From the NCBI GenBank assembly GCA_022592435.1, contig JABYQS010000026.1, forward strand, positions 186,001 to 250,000: DNA of 64,000 bases. Reading direction: 5' to 3'. Source of the DNA: Cerioporus squamosus (taxonomy: Eukaryota > Basidiomycota > Agaricomycetes > Polyporales > Polyporaceae). Below are positions 10,808-22,836 of the stretch, in pieces (position 1 is the first letter of the stretch; every line of letters starts with the position of its first letter). Made by a program: the position numbers and the translations under genes. The notes under the pieces were generated by a model. The model was not told where the DNA came from, did not search any database, and was given only the letters and a program-made list of their open reading frames with translations.

Positions 10808-12275
10808 ATGATGGACCCATTCGACAGCATTACCCCGATAGCAGGCTCTCGCCGCCCCATCCTAGTCCCCGCGTTCCCAGGCGAATCCTCCACCTCGTCT
10901 CACACACCCACCCCATCATCCAACATAATACCGCAATCTGTATCCATAGTATCGACTGGCAGTCGCAGAAAGCCCGTCAATGTGTTCAAGTCCCCCTCCG
11001 CCGATCAGCCTGCAGAATGGGAACCTCATAATAGTAAGCGCCCATAATGATGCAAATTTGGTCACGTGGGATCGCGTTTAATGACCGCGTCTCTCCAGCC
11101 ACTTCGCGGAAACGAGGCATTGCTCCTTACGCGCGGATTCCCCCGCGTCGGTCTTCCAGTTCCACCGACTCGGCGCAGTCGTCCTCCATCCAGTTCAATG
11201 CACCTATCAGGTGGCTATTCGACGCGATCCGCCACTTCTGCCGCTATATCATCCCCTGGGACCTCTGGCGCAGTCCTTGCCTAAGCTGAAGCCTTCCCAG
11301 TTTGGATTGCCCGATTCCTTGAATATCGACGACCCTGACGAGCCCGCTGAAGGTGATCCCGCACAAGGCGGCTCACGTGCACGTCGTGCTGCGCCGAAGG
11401 CACGCGACGCTGCTGAGAACGACGCGCAGTCGTCGCCTGCCACGCCCAACGGCTCAACTCCGGACGCGTCGGCCAAGGAGCGCAATCCCAGCCCGCGCAA
11501 GCGGCGTGGAGGTGGTGCGAAGAGGAAAAGGAAAGACGTAGACGACGGTGATACCGTGTTCCCTCCCCCGCCGAAACGCACGCGCAATCCGAGGGGAGCC
11601 GCGGCGAACAACTCTGTCCCCGCCGCCCCGTCGCCTCTCGTCGGGCCGGCAGTCGTTGCTTCGGACCTGGTCGAGGATGCTCCCGAGAACAGCGGAGAAG
11701 TCGAGGAGGAAGCTCAAGAAGAACCCCAGGCGCCGAAACGCAGCTCTCGGGCTCGAAAGCCGCGGACTCGCCCGGCGAAGCGCAGGGACTCGAGCGGCAG
11801 TGCGAGCACGGGCACCTCGGTCTCCGTATCTATAGCTGCAGCAGCCAAGGCTGCAGCCGAGGCAAAGGCCGCTGCGCGCGCCCAGCCCGAGGACGAGGCG
11901 CAGCCTCACGACGGCGGCGTCAACGGCGTCGACGAGGCAGAGAGACGCGAGGAGGAGGAGCCTGAGGACGCTCCCGTTCCGGCTGCGCCTCCTCCCGTCA
12001 AGGAAACTAGCCCTCCGGAAGCCCCTCAGCCCACGCCCGGCGTGGATGCTGTTAGTCCCTCTGCGGTTCAGGTCCAGACGGAGCTTAACGACGTTCCTAT
12101 GAAGAGCGTTTCACCCGCCCTCGTGCAGTCGCCATCCCCTATACCCGCTCCGATAGCGGTGCCAGCGCGGCCCTCGGCTGCTCCCCCACCTCCGGCAGCT
12201 GCCACACACCGTCCCACCCCTGCACCTGGCCCGCCGAAGGAAGAGCGCGAAGAGGGCGAGCTTAGTGATGAATGA
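10808..12275 (+). CDS. Disordered basic protein, probably nuclear; exon 2/3 frame unresolved
   Basis: Hypothetical low-complexity protein. Exon 1 is 10808-11033 and exon 2 starts at 11099 (65-nt GTAAGC...CCAG intron) with the frame reading SRKRGIAPYARIPPRRSSSS. A second intron with good ends lies at 11211-11273 (GTGGCT...GCGCAG, 63 nt), after which a long open frame runs to TGA at 12275. That long frame is offset by one base from exon 2 and no alternative GT/AG pair closes it, so a one-base error, a real frameshift or an unusual splice must be involved. The C-terminal 330 residues are rich in Pro, Ala, Ser and Glu, carry basic clusters suited to nuclear import (RKRRGGGAKRKRKD, PAKRR), and end in the acidic EEGELSDE. 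No enzymatic domain is visible, so the function is unknown. Confidence 0.65.
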
Positions 12276-15015
12276 GAGCCCGCATAAGCGAGCCGTGGCC
12301 TCCCGTAGGCTTGGGTTATATCCGGACACTGCTGTATATCCATTGGGTTTTATTCTTTATTTCTTGTGTCGTTCCTCTCTCCTCTCCCTTGCCTCCTCCC
12401 TCTCGTGACTTCTCTATCCATCTATCCCCTCCGTCGCTGTCTCTCTGTCTCTCTGTCTTTGGCGTATCTCTCCGGCGTTGTATAATATGTAGCTAGTCGT
12501 ACGCTGTCGCGCTCACACTCCCCGCCTGTACCGCATAGCTGTAGCCTGCCATCCTGTCATCCTCTCCCCGTGCCATCGCTGTAAATGTACCGCGCGTCGC
12601 TGTCGTCTTAGCTCTGCAATCTATCGCGCGCACCGTAACACTGCTGTTCCTCCTGAATCGCCCCGGCCACTGCACGACATTCTGATCGCTTCCTGCCGGT
12701 CCGCACGGCCTTCCGCGCGAGAGTTGGCAGTCGTGTCCGGCATGTATTGGTGCTCTGCGATAATTATTGAGGGAAAGGTATGGAGCTGAAGAATCGCGAG
12801 GCGATGCTTGGTGTGCACTTAACCAGTGCATGGGAACTTGTCAAGATGACCGGCACTACGCTGATAGGTCCCACATAGGACTAGTAGAAGGGCGGTCAGT
12901 CGGTCTAGAACTTGAATACGTGCAGGAAGTCGTGGTCTTGTCGAACCGCTAGACACCGAGAAGGCTATGTCGAGGCACGGGGTGTCGTTTGGTGTCCGGG
13001 AGTCCATACAGGTCCACGGTCAGGGTCAGGCACCACCGGTATTTGGGTACTACAGCAGTAAACCAAGCTTTTGACCGTTCGACTGTCGCATTACTGCCCC
13101 GTACCTGGCAGTGAAGTACGTGGCCGCAGGCATGCAATGCACCAACTCGCAATAGGGATAGCAACACGCCGCCCGTGAGTTTGGGAAGTATTCATTCAGA
13201 AGATCGAAGGACATGCATACCCATCGTAAGCAACATTGACCATAATCGCGCGCAAATCGAACGACCTGCGACTCTCGACGTCGAGATAGAGGAGGCGGGG
13301 TAGTACGTACGCCCAATCACCGCTACGTTACGTAGCTTGGGGCGGCCACCGCCCGGCAAGCATCACGAATTTCCTTGACACTGCGATCCGCCCAAGTTGC
13401 CTCGAGGCCACCCGGAGGTAATCCTCCGGTCTTCAGCCTCCGGGTCGACGCGGAGAGCGAGTTGCTGCGAGCCTCGAGGCCCCAGGGAGCGCTCTCGGCA
13501 ACGATGGCAGCTATCTGTCGATTCGACGGTTCGCGAACAAGCTTTTCTGTATTGCATGAGCGCGATCGCGCTCAATGAGAGGTAGAGTCGGCACCAGTGT
13601 AGTGCCTGCATCCTGGCAGCGGAATCCGGGGAGATGCAAGCAGCAGCAGAGGATAGGACAAAGCGGCTCCTGCAGAACGTCATTTTGCTCTGCCGGCGCA
13701 ATCTCGCCTGCCGTTCTGCGGATACTCTTGCGTCGATCAAGATGCTGTACGAAGCTTGAGCGGGAAGGGGGATAGGTGCACAGGTCGTACGCGTGCTTCG
13801 AGGAAAACGCAATCAGACTTGCTACGGCCGAGATTCGAGGCGTGGTAGAGGGACGTACAGATATGGTCCTTCGACGCGTCCTACAGGATACCAGCCTCGA
13901 GAACGGAGACGGATCTGTCCGCTCAATGAACTATCGGGCGGGGCACTGCACCGGTCGTCCTTCAGCACTTGGTCGTGATGAATCGAGGATGCCCGCCGTG
14001 ACAGGAACTATGCACCATATCCATACTCATGGGCTGTGTTCACTGTCGGTTAGCACTACTCTCGCCGAAGTGATGGAACTCACCAATTCAGCGATTCCGC
14101 TGTGGTCACATCCCCGGGTCTACCCGGCGGTATCGAGGGTATGGCTGGCGCGATGATAACTTGAAGAGACTACAATGATCAGCTACGCTCCAGGACCTCC
14201 AATCGTACCTGTGCCACCGCTTCGGTGACATGCCATACACCTTGCATGTAGCAAGTTCCATCCGGTGTATCACAGCAGTTGCGGATCGTGCGAACCCGCG
14301 TCGACGGAAACCGGCCAGTGACGTCGGACCACAGTGACGGTGCTACGCACCTCATAGGCCGGCCGCTATAGTGTCACTTCATGCTATGATGCTCCATCGA
14401 GAACGTACTGGTTCGCTGCAACGCAGCGCCATTTCGCTGTTCTGGATAGTGCTGGCAAGAGAAAAGTCCGACGAAACAGCCTGAGGGTTCTGGACGGATA
14501 AGTAAGCCCCATTTAATGATGCGGGTAACACAGCCCGTTTACTCGATAAGTCCCTGAACTAAGACGGCTTACAAGGTAAGTCAAGCTCACTTACTGACCC
14601 TCGTAAGCCCGGTAAGAAATGGTGTTCAGCCAATAGACATCCTCGGCCGCACTCGCTCTTGCCGCACTCGCTCTTGCCGCCCTCTCGTTCTCCTGTTTGG
14701 CAGCCCGACCTTGCAGATGAGTACATTTGACGGGTTGCAACGACATGACATTCAGGCGAGCTTGAACCCCACCTCCAGCCTGGTAGTGCAGCGAGTAGAG
14801 CCTAGGAACGGTCCATTACTAATATCCTCAGCCAACATCCAGATCTGCAGAGGTGAGGAACAAGGTTTTGCATCTCCACCTCGCAAGGACGGCGCCCGAA
14901 GAGCATGATGGATCAAATACTAAAGTACTAAACAACGGCACAGTCAGATCAAGCACAACAAAGTCCTTCGGTGGAAGCAGCAGCCCTGTGGTCTTCTGAC
15001 TACCCCCCACGACAG
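12276..15015. other. Gene-poor region
   Basis: No supported gene in about 2.7 kb. Just after the preceding stop there is a pyrimidine-rich, CT-repeat tract (about 12360-12460), probably 3' untranslated sequence. At 14647-14676 a 15-bp unit (CCGCACTCGCTCTTG) is directly repeated. A minus-strand open frame at 13363-13812 has no recognisable features. Confidence 0.55.
14647..14676. repeat. Two tandem copies of a 15-bp unit
   Basis: The unit CCGCACTCGCTCTTG occurs twice head to tail without mismatch. Noncoding context. Confidence 0.85.
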
Positions 15016-16445
15016 CTAGAGCAGAGTTATCGGTCGGTCAGACCCGTTGTTCTGGAAGAGCAGAGCTCTGATCAGTACAGTAGATCGAATAGATCAGATA
15101 ATGGAAACGTACGATGGCATCTTCAAACAGACCAAGAGTGTCGCCTGTCCTGTAATTATTGAACGCGCGCATCATCTGCTCAGGATTCCAGTCACGTTCC
15201 CGTAACACTTTGGCAAGAGGGCGGCACGGTATGGCACCCCTACGAGTCTCCGCCCAATCATCGACGTAGGGTACCCAGTCCCAACGATCCTGGGAGCGTA
15301 CGAAACGTCCCAGTAAAGCCACGCCATCGCCGAGATCCTCTCGTAAGTAGCGCAGGGAAACGCCGTTGTTGACACAGGACATGCAGAAACGCTTGAGATC
15401 TTTCCGCTCATCCTCCACCCATGATGGGTCGAACCGCAGCGTAGGAGGTATGTATCGACGAGGGCTGTACTGTGGATTCATCTGCCATAGAGTGATCGGA
15501 ACGTCCTGAAGGGTGATGACTATGGGGAACGATGAGACGTAATGCTCGTCGTGCTTGAATTCCCTGTAGGCCAATTTCCGCACATGGCCGTACATGTTGG
15601 TGATGTCCTCCATGTACGAGATCCGCATGTCCGACAGCCACTGGGCGATGTTCGTCCACTCCGTACTGCGCCAGCGGAACGTCCGCGCAGGTTCTCGCCC
15701 CGGGCCGTTGTAGGAAAGATGGATTCGGATGACGTCCTTCTAGTGACACTCTCCCATGGTGTCGGGCGTGTACCCATACGTAGCCACCCGTAACGCCATG
15801 GCCGCAGTCTCAATCGCCCGTTGTCGGGTCTTCCTTCCCCCCACTCAATAGACCCGTCAATCGTCTGCCTAGGGGAGACAACAATCGCCCACTTGTGTGC
15901 CTCGAGGAAGTCGGCCAATGCCTTCGAGAGCGCACTGGCGGATGGGAAGCTAATCGCACGAGCACAAGGCTCAACGGCATTGTTGTAAAACGCAACGTCC
16001 CTTCTCAGGCCATGCGCGGCCAGCCTATCATCCGAAGTTAGGTTAGCAAACAGTCACGGCTATGGTGACAAGCTCATGTCGTGTGAGACTCTGAACGTCA
16101 TCGGCTTCAGAGACGTCAGGTACGACAAGACGACGACCCAGGGCTGCGCGCCGCCTCGCTCCTGAACAGAGATTCATGATACCTCTCCTGTACTTGTCTC
16201 ACCCAGTTGCGAGCAGGGCCTCAGGGCGCGGTGGTATGTTCAAATGTTGCTAGGAGACGCAGCTAGAGAGAATGGACTTACCGGTGGACAGGCCAATGTG
16301 CCCTCTGACACTCCCTACTGCAATATAGCGGCCCAGCAAAACACCCGGCGCATTGCCTGAACTTCTGGCCCTCGGCAGGTTCGCATGCACAGTACGCGCA
16401 GAGACGTAGGATTGCTGGTGTGTTGGTGGAATCGGGTTTCGACAT
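15016..16445 (-). pseudogene. MYND-type zinc-finger protein, paralogue A, with one in-frame stop
   Basis: Four-exon gene: 16445-16282, 16024-15883, 15808-15113, 15051-15016. The joined frame is exactly 346 codons. Exon 1 carries a MYND finger (CAYC...CAGCFAGPLYC...C...HWPVH), a protein-protein interaction zinc fold. After the first intron the protein matches paralogue B at 22837-23884: LADFLEAHKWAI, then TAAMALRV, then GRFVRS and a conserved C..C pair. The only break is TAG at 15742-15740 (codon 125), where the paralogue has a sense codon inside the aligned stretch DECPTDEVV. All splice sites remain usable, so this is either a very young pseudogene, a base-call error, or an mRNA with an alternative splice I could not find. 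The first intron is long for this genome (257 nt). The eighth zinc ligand (Cys four residues after the WPxH histidine) is absent in both paralogues. Confidence 0.75.
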
Positions 16446-16945
16446 GCCAGACAAGCAACGCAGAATCAAGCAAGTATCAGCAACGTTCGGACAAGGTCTA
16501 AGACAAGTAGAGAGACAGCGTTAGATAAGTATTAGATGGGTGACGGCGAGACGAGCCTTCGGAACTGCTATATGCGGGCGCTACCGAAAGTAGGACCCGC
16601 GGAACCACTGGTCCTCGCCCTTCGGACCCTGACCTCACGTCAGAGTTCTGAGGTGCCGACGTCCCATTGTGGAAGTCATTTTATTCTGTCAGAAATCTGA
16701 CCAAGGTCCAAGGGACGGGAACCATCGATCGAGGGGACTCTCATTATCGGAGTAAGTAGTACAGGCCTGGTAAAACGTTGCGGAGCTCGTTCGCGCAAGG
16801 CGAGGGCAGTTCTGTATTTGGGATATGAAGAAGAACAGGCGTGTTATATATACTGATATCAACGAGAACCGTGTAGTGTACACCGCAGACCACCAACAAG
16901 GAAGAATGAGATATAATCCCCTAATTACCATGTCGTTGGTCTAGT

Positions 16946-19900
16946 TCACAATTTAGTACTGATCTTCACAGGTTGCATGTGCGAACGAGAACTCACCCAA
17001 AAGCCTCGCCAGGAGCAAGAGCCTTGATAGGGGTCCCCGCTCCGTCAGCGTTGTTGAAGGAGACGGTATTCCCCCACCACGTCTGGATAGTATCAGCACC
17101 GATGGAGCCATTGGCGGGATATTGCAGGCAGAAGAATATCAGGATGGCGGCGATGGCGACGCCGGAGTCGAGAGCAGCGGACAAGACATCTGCAAGGCGG
17201 TCTGAGCGAATGCGCGACGATTGATACGGAAACAGAATCAACGCACAATTATACTTGGTCCACCACGAGAAGTGGCGACGCCGAATGACGTAGTTGAAGA
17301 TGAACGCGACGATCGCCCAGGGCACGTAGTTGAAGGCGGTCGCAGGAGGGATGAGGCCGGTGCCACTCAAGATCACGGGGAAGTTAACGTATTTGAACCA
17401 TGTGTTTGGCCATCTAAGCATGACGAGGTAGCCAAGGAGGGGCAAGGCTGCACCGATGAGGAAGAAGAACACTAGCCCGCTACAACCGTCGGGTTAGATT
17501 GCAAGACAGGCAGAGTAGGCGAGGACACTCACTAGTAAATCTGTCCGTGCGAGAACTGACGCGCAGGACCGATGACGCCCCAGATGATGGAGGCCGTGCC
17601 GAAGACTTCAGTGGACGGGCACTGGCGAGCAGTCAGCACGTCCAAAGACAATAGCTGGGAAGGGATTACTCACGATAAAACCATCTTTCTGATCAGGAGA
17701 GCAGATGTCCTGGATGTTCGTGAACATCCACGCTTGGACCCCAAGTTGCACGGTGCCAGCGACGACAGTGGCGACAACCTGAGACCAGAACATGGGTCGC
17801 GGCGGAATCTTCATGTAGTGGCCAAGCTTGAAGTCGGACGTGAACGTGAGTGCCTGCGCCATGGTGATATACCCCCAAGTCTTGAACATCATCATTGCGA
17901 CAGGCCGTCCGGGGAGGGCGTATCCGATGATCAACTCGGTGATGACGCTGTGTACCAAGTCAGCAAAACGGTCGATACTATGAAGGTGCATGAGACTTAC
18001 TTGAGGCCGATCTGTTGGTTAGTGATCGCTTGGATAATCCCGATGGGAATGGTATACACAAATGCTGCGGAGATGGTCGGTTACTGCCGAATGTGCGAGC
18101 CATATCGGCTGAAGACCTACCAACGATGAGGGCAAGGACAAACGCCCACACAGGGAACTGTGTGTCCCAAACTTCGATGGACACGATGCCGAACACGAAC
18201 ATGGTGACTAGGGTGTACTCATCAGCCCTGTTCATGCGAACTTCCGAAGTCACTCACGGAAGATAGTCGCATACCACCACTCCGGGACCTGGGGGTACTT
18301 CGCCATCAAGCGAGCATGGATATCGGGTTGCTCATCCATAGAGAGCCTTGCTTGTTTCCAAATCTGCTTGCGGTAGTACAGGATCGTGTGCGTGATGGTC
18401 GCCGTAATCGATGCGAAAGAGAGACCGTATGATACGGCGAAGACCGTCGAGAGGAAGAGCGGGCTGTATGCCTCGTACTTTGCGACGTCCAGGGTTGCGT
18501 CCTCGGTGAGGATCATTGATACGTTGTAGGACTGGCCAAAGCGATCGAACGACGTGCGTGATGACATGCTACCGTCGAGATGTCAGGGTACTGTTTCGGG
18601 AGATGAACAAGGGGCGGAACATACGGCATGTATGCGCTGTACCAAACGTTCGTGTAGTATAAGATAGGCGCGAGAATCCCTGGATCAAACAAGTTTCAGC
18701 AGAGCGCGTGCATGCATATAACATGTCTCACAGTAGAAGACCACGAGTCCCGTCGCAACATTGGCCGCGGCCCACCAAGGAGTTGCCAGAGGAGAGCCGG
18801 TGTACGCTATCTGTGCCCAGTCGAAAGTGATCAACGACATTCCCTGTAACGTGAGTCAGCCTTTGCGACGTTGAGGTGTGTATGCTCTGCATACCAAGCC
18901 GCTGTTATAACCGAACAGCTGGTTGACCACGATGTTGTCCGGGACGATCCAGCACACCCAGTTGAAGACTGACAGAGCTTGGAAAATGTACCCCGGGAAG
19001 AAGTACCAGCACGTCGAGGCGAGGAATCCGTAGAAGAAGAACCGCTCGCGACTTATCCCGCCTCGGCTACCCATTCCGGCGTAATGTTGCGAGTGTAAGG
19101 TGTTGAAGAGAGCGCACGTCACAAGGTTTGCCGGCCAAACTGTGGGATCATAGGTGACAACAGACGATCATCTAATGAAGCCTTCAGCACTCACTCATTG
19201 ACGGCGGTTGGACGAGGAATCGCCGTGCGATACCACCAATAGAGAACCCAATCTGTGGCGATCATGAGCATTTGCGTACCCCACATCTTCCGCAACTGTT
19301 ACGCACAAGCTGCGTGCTCATAACAACCATCCACTGATCTGTGGATCGCAGGAGTTAGGTATACACATGAGAATATCAAGCTCAAGACTCACAGCCGAAG
19401 TTGTATATTTGGTTGTAGTATACTCGCTGAACGGCCACGATATCGGTCTTCGCGAGACACTTAGCGAGTTCAATCGGAGAAGCAACCTGATCTCATACCG
19501 CGTAAGCTGAACCAGATCCGACACTGGCCATGATGGTGATAAGGACGTGTTCCTTGACGGTGAACGGTCCCGGATTGAGAGGGATGCCGAATATCTTGTG
19601 ATTGGGGACAAACTTGGCCCACGCACGGCCAACGGGCAAGGAGAGGAGCTGGGCTATGATCTGGAGGTAGTGGGTGGATAATTAGTGCGGCTGATGCGAT
19701 TACACCACATGCATATGACTTACCCCACCGACCGTGACACTTGGGAAGCGGAAGAAGAAGAATTGATTCATGCCGGGGATGATGATTGCCCAGATGAGTC
19801 CGATCACCCAAGTGCGCAACGAGGATACGGGCATGGTTGGGTCGTCGGTGTTGGCCACCGCAGATCGGACCTCCGGATAGGGGGAGTCGTCCTCTGGTAC

Positions 19901-20163
19901 AGCGAATGAGCTATGTACTCGGAGCCTGAGAGAGGTAGATCCATGACAGACACGCACCCAGGACCTCAGCATCCGGGTCAAAGTTTGGGTCGTCAAAGTC
20001 GGCGACGACGTCTTCGAGTTTGGGAACCACTGTCCGCTGCAGGTGAGCCGACGATGACGATACCCAACGGAATACTCGAAGACGCACCCGCTTTCTCGAT
20101 GTCAGTCTTCTCCTGGAGCGAGCCCGTGCTGCTGCTATGTGCGGACGCAACGTTGGGCGCCAT
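16946..20163 (-). CDS. OPT-family oligopeptide transporter
   Basis: Many-exon gene for a proton-coupled oligopeptide transporter of the fungal OPT/isp4 type, a plasma-membrane or endomembrane importer of small peptides or peptide-like ligands. The start ATG is at 20163; early exons are 20163-20088, 20029-19958 and 19893-19724, phase-consistent. Exon 3 carries the family signature SPYPEVRSAV followed by the first membrane segment (WVIGLIWAIIIPGMNQFFFFR). Further exons encode IFGIPLNPGPFTVKEHVLI, FSIGGIARRFLVQPPSM, YFFPGYIFQALSVFNWVCW and VWAFVLALIVG, then the C-terminal segments TELIIGYALPGRPVAMMMFK and the last helices. The final short exon (16958-16946) adds only a few residues after APGEAFG. 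Not every central exon border was fixed by hand. The gene lies between two MYND paralogues with no evident functional link. Confidence 0.9.
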
Positions 20164-22836
20164 GGTCAACCAGAGATGGAGCGCGAGGACGTGAGATGCC
20201 AGTGGGCGTGAGGAGCTCTTGTACTCCGCCGAGCCAGTGCGTTCCTGCCGGGCGACGTGATTGTGAGTGGCTCCTCGAGCACATGGTTGGGACCCTGGCA
20301 ACATCGTATCAGGAGAGTTCCTGTGGCCGTGGATTGCATTTGCGCCCATAATGCGCGGCCATCCGACTACTGCAAAAGCGCTACTGGCATTTGCCGTAAG
20401 TTCGAGTTCCCTGAGCTGATACCACACGATAATGAGGGAATGGTGCACAGGAAGGCGCAACCTCGAGGAAGGATATACCTGCCTGGCATGTGAGATAAGT
20501 CAAAGTAAGGGACACGCGACGTGTTTTATACCTGAAGGCTCCGGTCGCTCTCGCCGCATGCCAGTGCATAGCTCCTCTACAAGTACGCATGCCACGACAA
20601 GAATCCATTAGTGACAAGCGGTCGGATTGCTGTATCTTGTACGCCTTGATAAGCTCTATAAATGGCACACTCAGGAAGGTAAGAGTAGTCGATCCCAAGA
20701 GGACATACCTTCCCTATGATGGCATTGGGCATTGCCATCTATTCGAAGTCCACTCGACTACAGGCCGGGCCCATCTTGAACAGCTATCGGTACATCCTAG
20801 AGTAGCTCAGAACCATAGTCTACGCATCCAGATTCGACTTCATGCGGAGTTACTAGCAGAAGATAAGTCGACAGACGCACCATATAGGAGAGGGGGCGGC
20901 TGTCCATGTTGACTCCGCAGCACGCGGTCAGAGTGAGCGTCGAATCTTCTATTATTGTCGAGATCACCAACACAAGGGCAGCTCGGCATCCGTCCCTGGG
21001 TTCATGACACCGTCTCAGCGAACGACGTGGGCAGATTACCGGCGGTGCGAAGCAACGCGGTTACCGGTAGGCGTCGCTATGCCAGACTCGGGATATCCTC
21101 CCGGAGGTTGCACTGAAGTGGAATTGTCGCGCTGATAGACATGGCACGCTCATCATTTGTCGCAGAACAGCCTGTAAAGACAGTGACGGCACGTACGATA
21201 GAAGTTGTGGTCGAAAGTGCAAAGCAGGAGGGATTCGCTGGCAGCGGCAGTACAAGCGCCCGAGATACATAACCATTTTGGTAATGGGCGTCATCATGAA
21301 CTCGGGTACTAGAGTCTAGGGCAAGTCAACCTTGACGTTAGCTTCAACCTCTCCTCCAGTCTTGACCCACAATCGTTCCTTACAGTATTCATGGCGTCTG
21401 TGAATAGCATAAAAGATGGACGGAAGGCTAAGCTTCGTTAAGCTTTGACGGTGAACATCGCAACATCATGCCAATGATGACCTGAAGCTAACATGAACTC
21501 GGCAGCGCTGACGCTCCGGGACTTGCGACGGTCGGACGAGTGGACGAGCGGAGCAAGATAAGAGGAGTTGAAAAGACGGCGAAGCTCACGCAGAGATGTG
21601 AACCAGGCGTGCGCCGTGCACCGCACCTCGACGACCGCTGATGGTGAGAACCAGGGCAGGGCAGGGCGCAGACTACTGGAGATTGCTTTCACCTAATCCT
21701 ATGGTGTCCGAGCGGTCACTTCGGCCCACCGCTCTTTCAGCAAGCTCGTAGCTATCTCTACGTATGCCAGCCCTCCGGTAGGGCCCTGCACAATATTTCC
21801 TCCCGGCGCTGAGTCGGTCACTACGACCGTCGACCGTGCAGATTTGACTCCCAGTCTTCCGGACCGAGTACGAAGCCGTCCCTGAAACCACAGGGCTATA
21901 TTCGGCCAAGAGAATTCGTTGTAGGTGTGCTACACCCTCCCTGAGCGAGCTCTCACACTCTTACCGCAACATAGGTTAGCAGACAGATGCGATGATGATC
22001 TCGACGCCTCGAAACCGTTCTCACCCAGCATACCCACCTATTCCACGTTGACCCGTGCCAGCAATGTTGATAACACAAGTTTGCCTCGGGCCGCCGCGTC
22101 CTACTGATTCGCACAGAACAGGATGTACGTACGACACTCGTTCCATCTGCGCCCTTGCGCGATCTTCTCGTGCGCGCGGCGCGTTGTTGAGGCAGATTGT
22201 ATGATATCCTCCGCAGCGATCGTCAGTGCCTTCACTCGTCTCCCGGCCTGAATCTAATCATGCGATCGATGGTCAGATTCAACATACGATGCCAGACCGA
22301 GCGAGGCAGCGCCACGCTCTCTATCGGCCCGAGTTATTGGACTTCGAGTTATCCGAGTAGCGTAGTCATATGCGGACGTTCATACTAAGTAATCTCCGCT
22401 CCGAGAAGTGCGCCAACTCCCTGAACACACACTCCAGATTCGCGAACGCATCTCCCGCGAGTGAAAGAACAGGTCGAGGATCGCAATAGCCTCTCCTCTC
22501 GGAGTCTCTGACTGACGGCCCACCAGTCGACGCTGCCGGTGCACCTGTCCGTGAAGTGGCCAAGGTGAGTCGTTCCTCCATGGGTGTGTATGGGTTCGCA
22601 AGGCGACGATGGCGGCGAGAGAGGGTTATATGACGAAACGAGATGGTATTGCACGATGGAGGAGCCGGACATGATGAAGAAGATGGACGGTATCAGTACG
22701 GAGGAGCACCTCCATAATCAGCAACCTGTTGATAGGGAGCCGCAATGCGAAATCCTCCGGGTACTACAGCTGTTCGAGACCGGTATTAGTCCTCGACGTG
22801 GTTCAGCGACCGCGAAGGACTCACCTGAAGCAGAGG
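20164..22836. other. Gene-poor region upstream of the OPT gene
   Basis: About 2.7 kb with no supported exon on either strand. The part next to 20164 should contain the OPT promoter. Confidence 0.55.

Noticed and set aside
13363..13812. 149-codon minus-strand open frame as a gene
   Set aside because: No recognisable domain, no supporting splice sites or neighbours, and overlapping frames on the other strand are similarly open.
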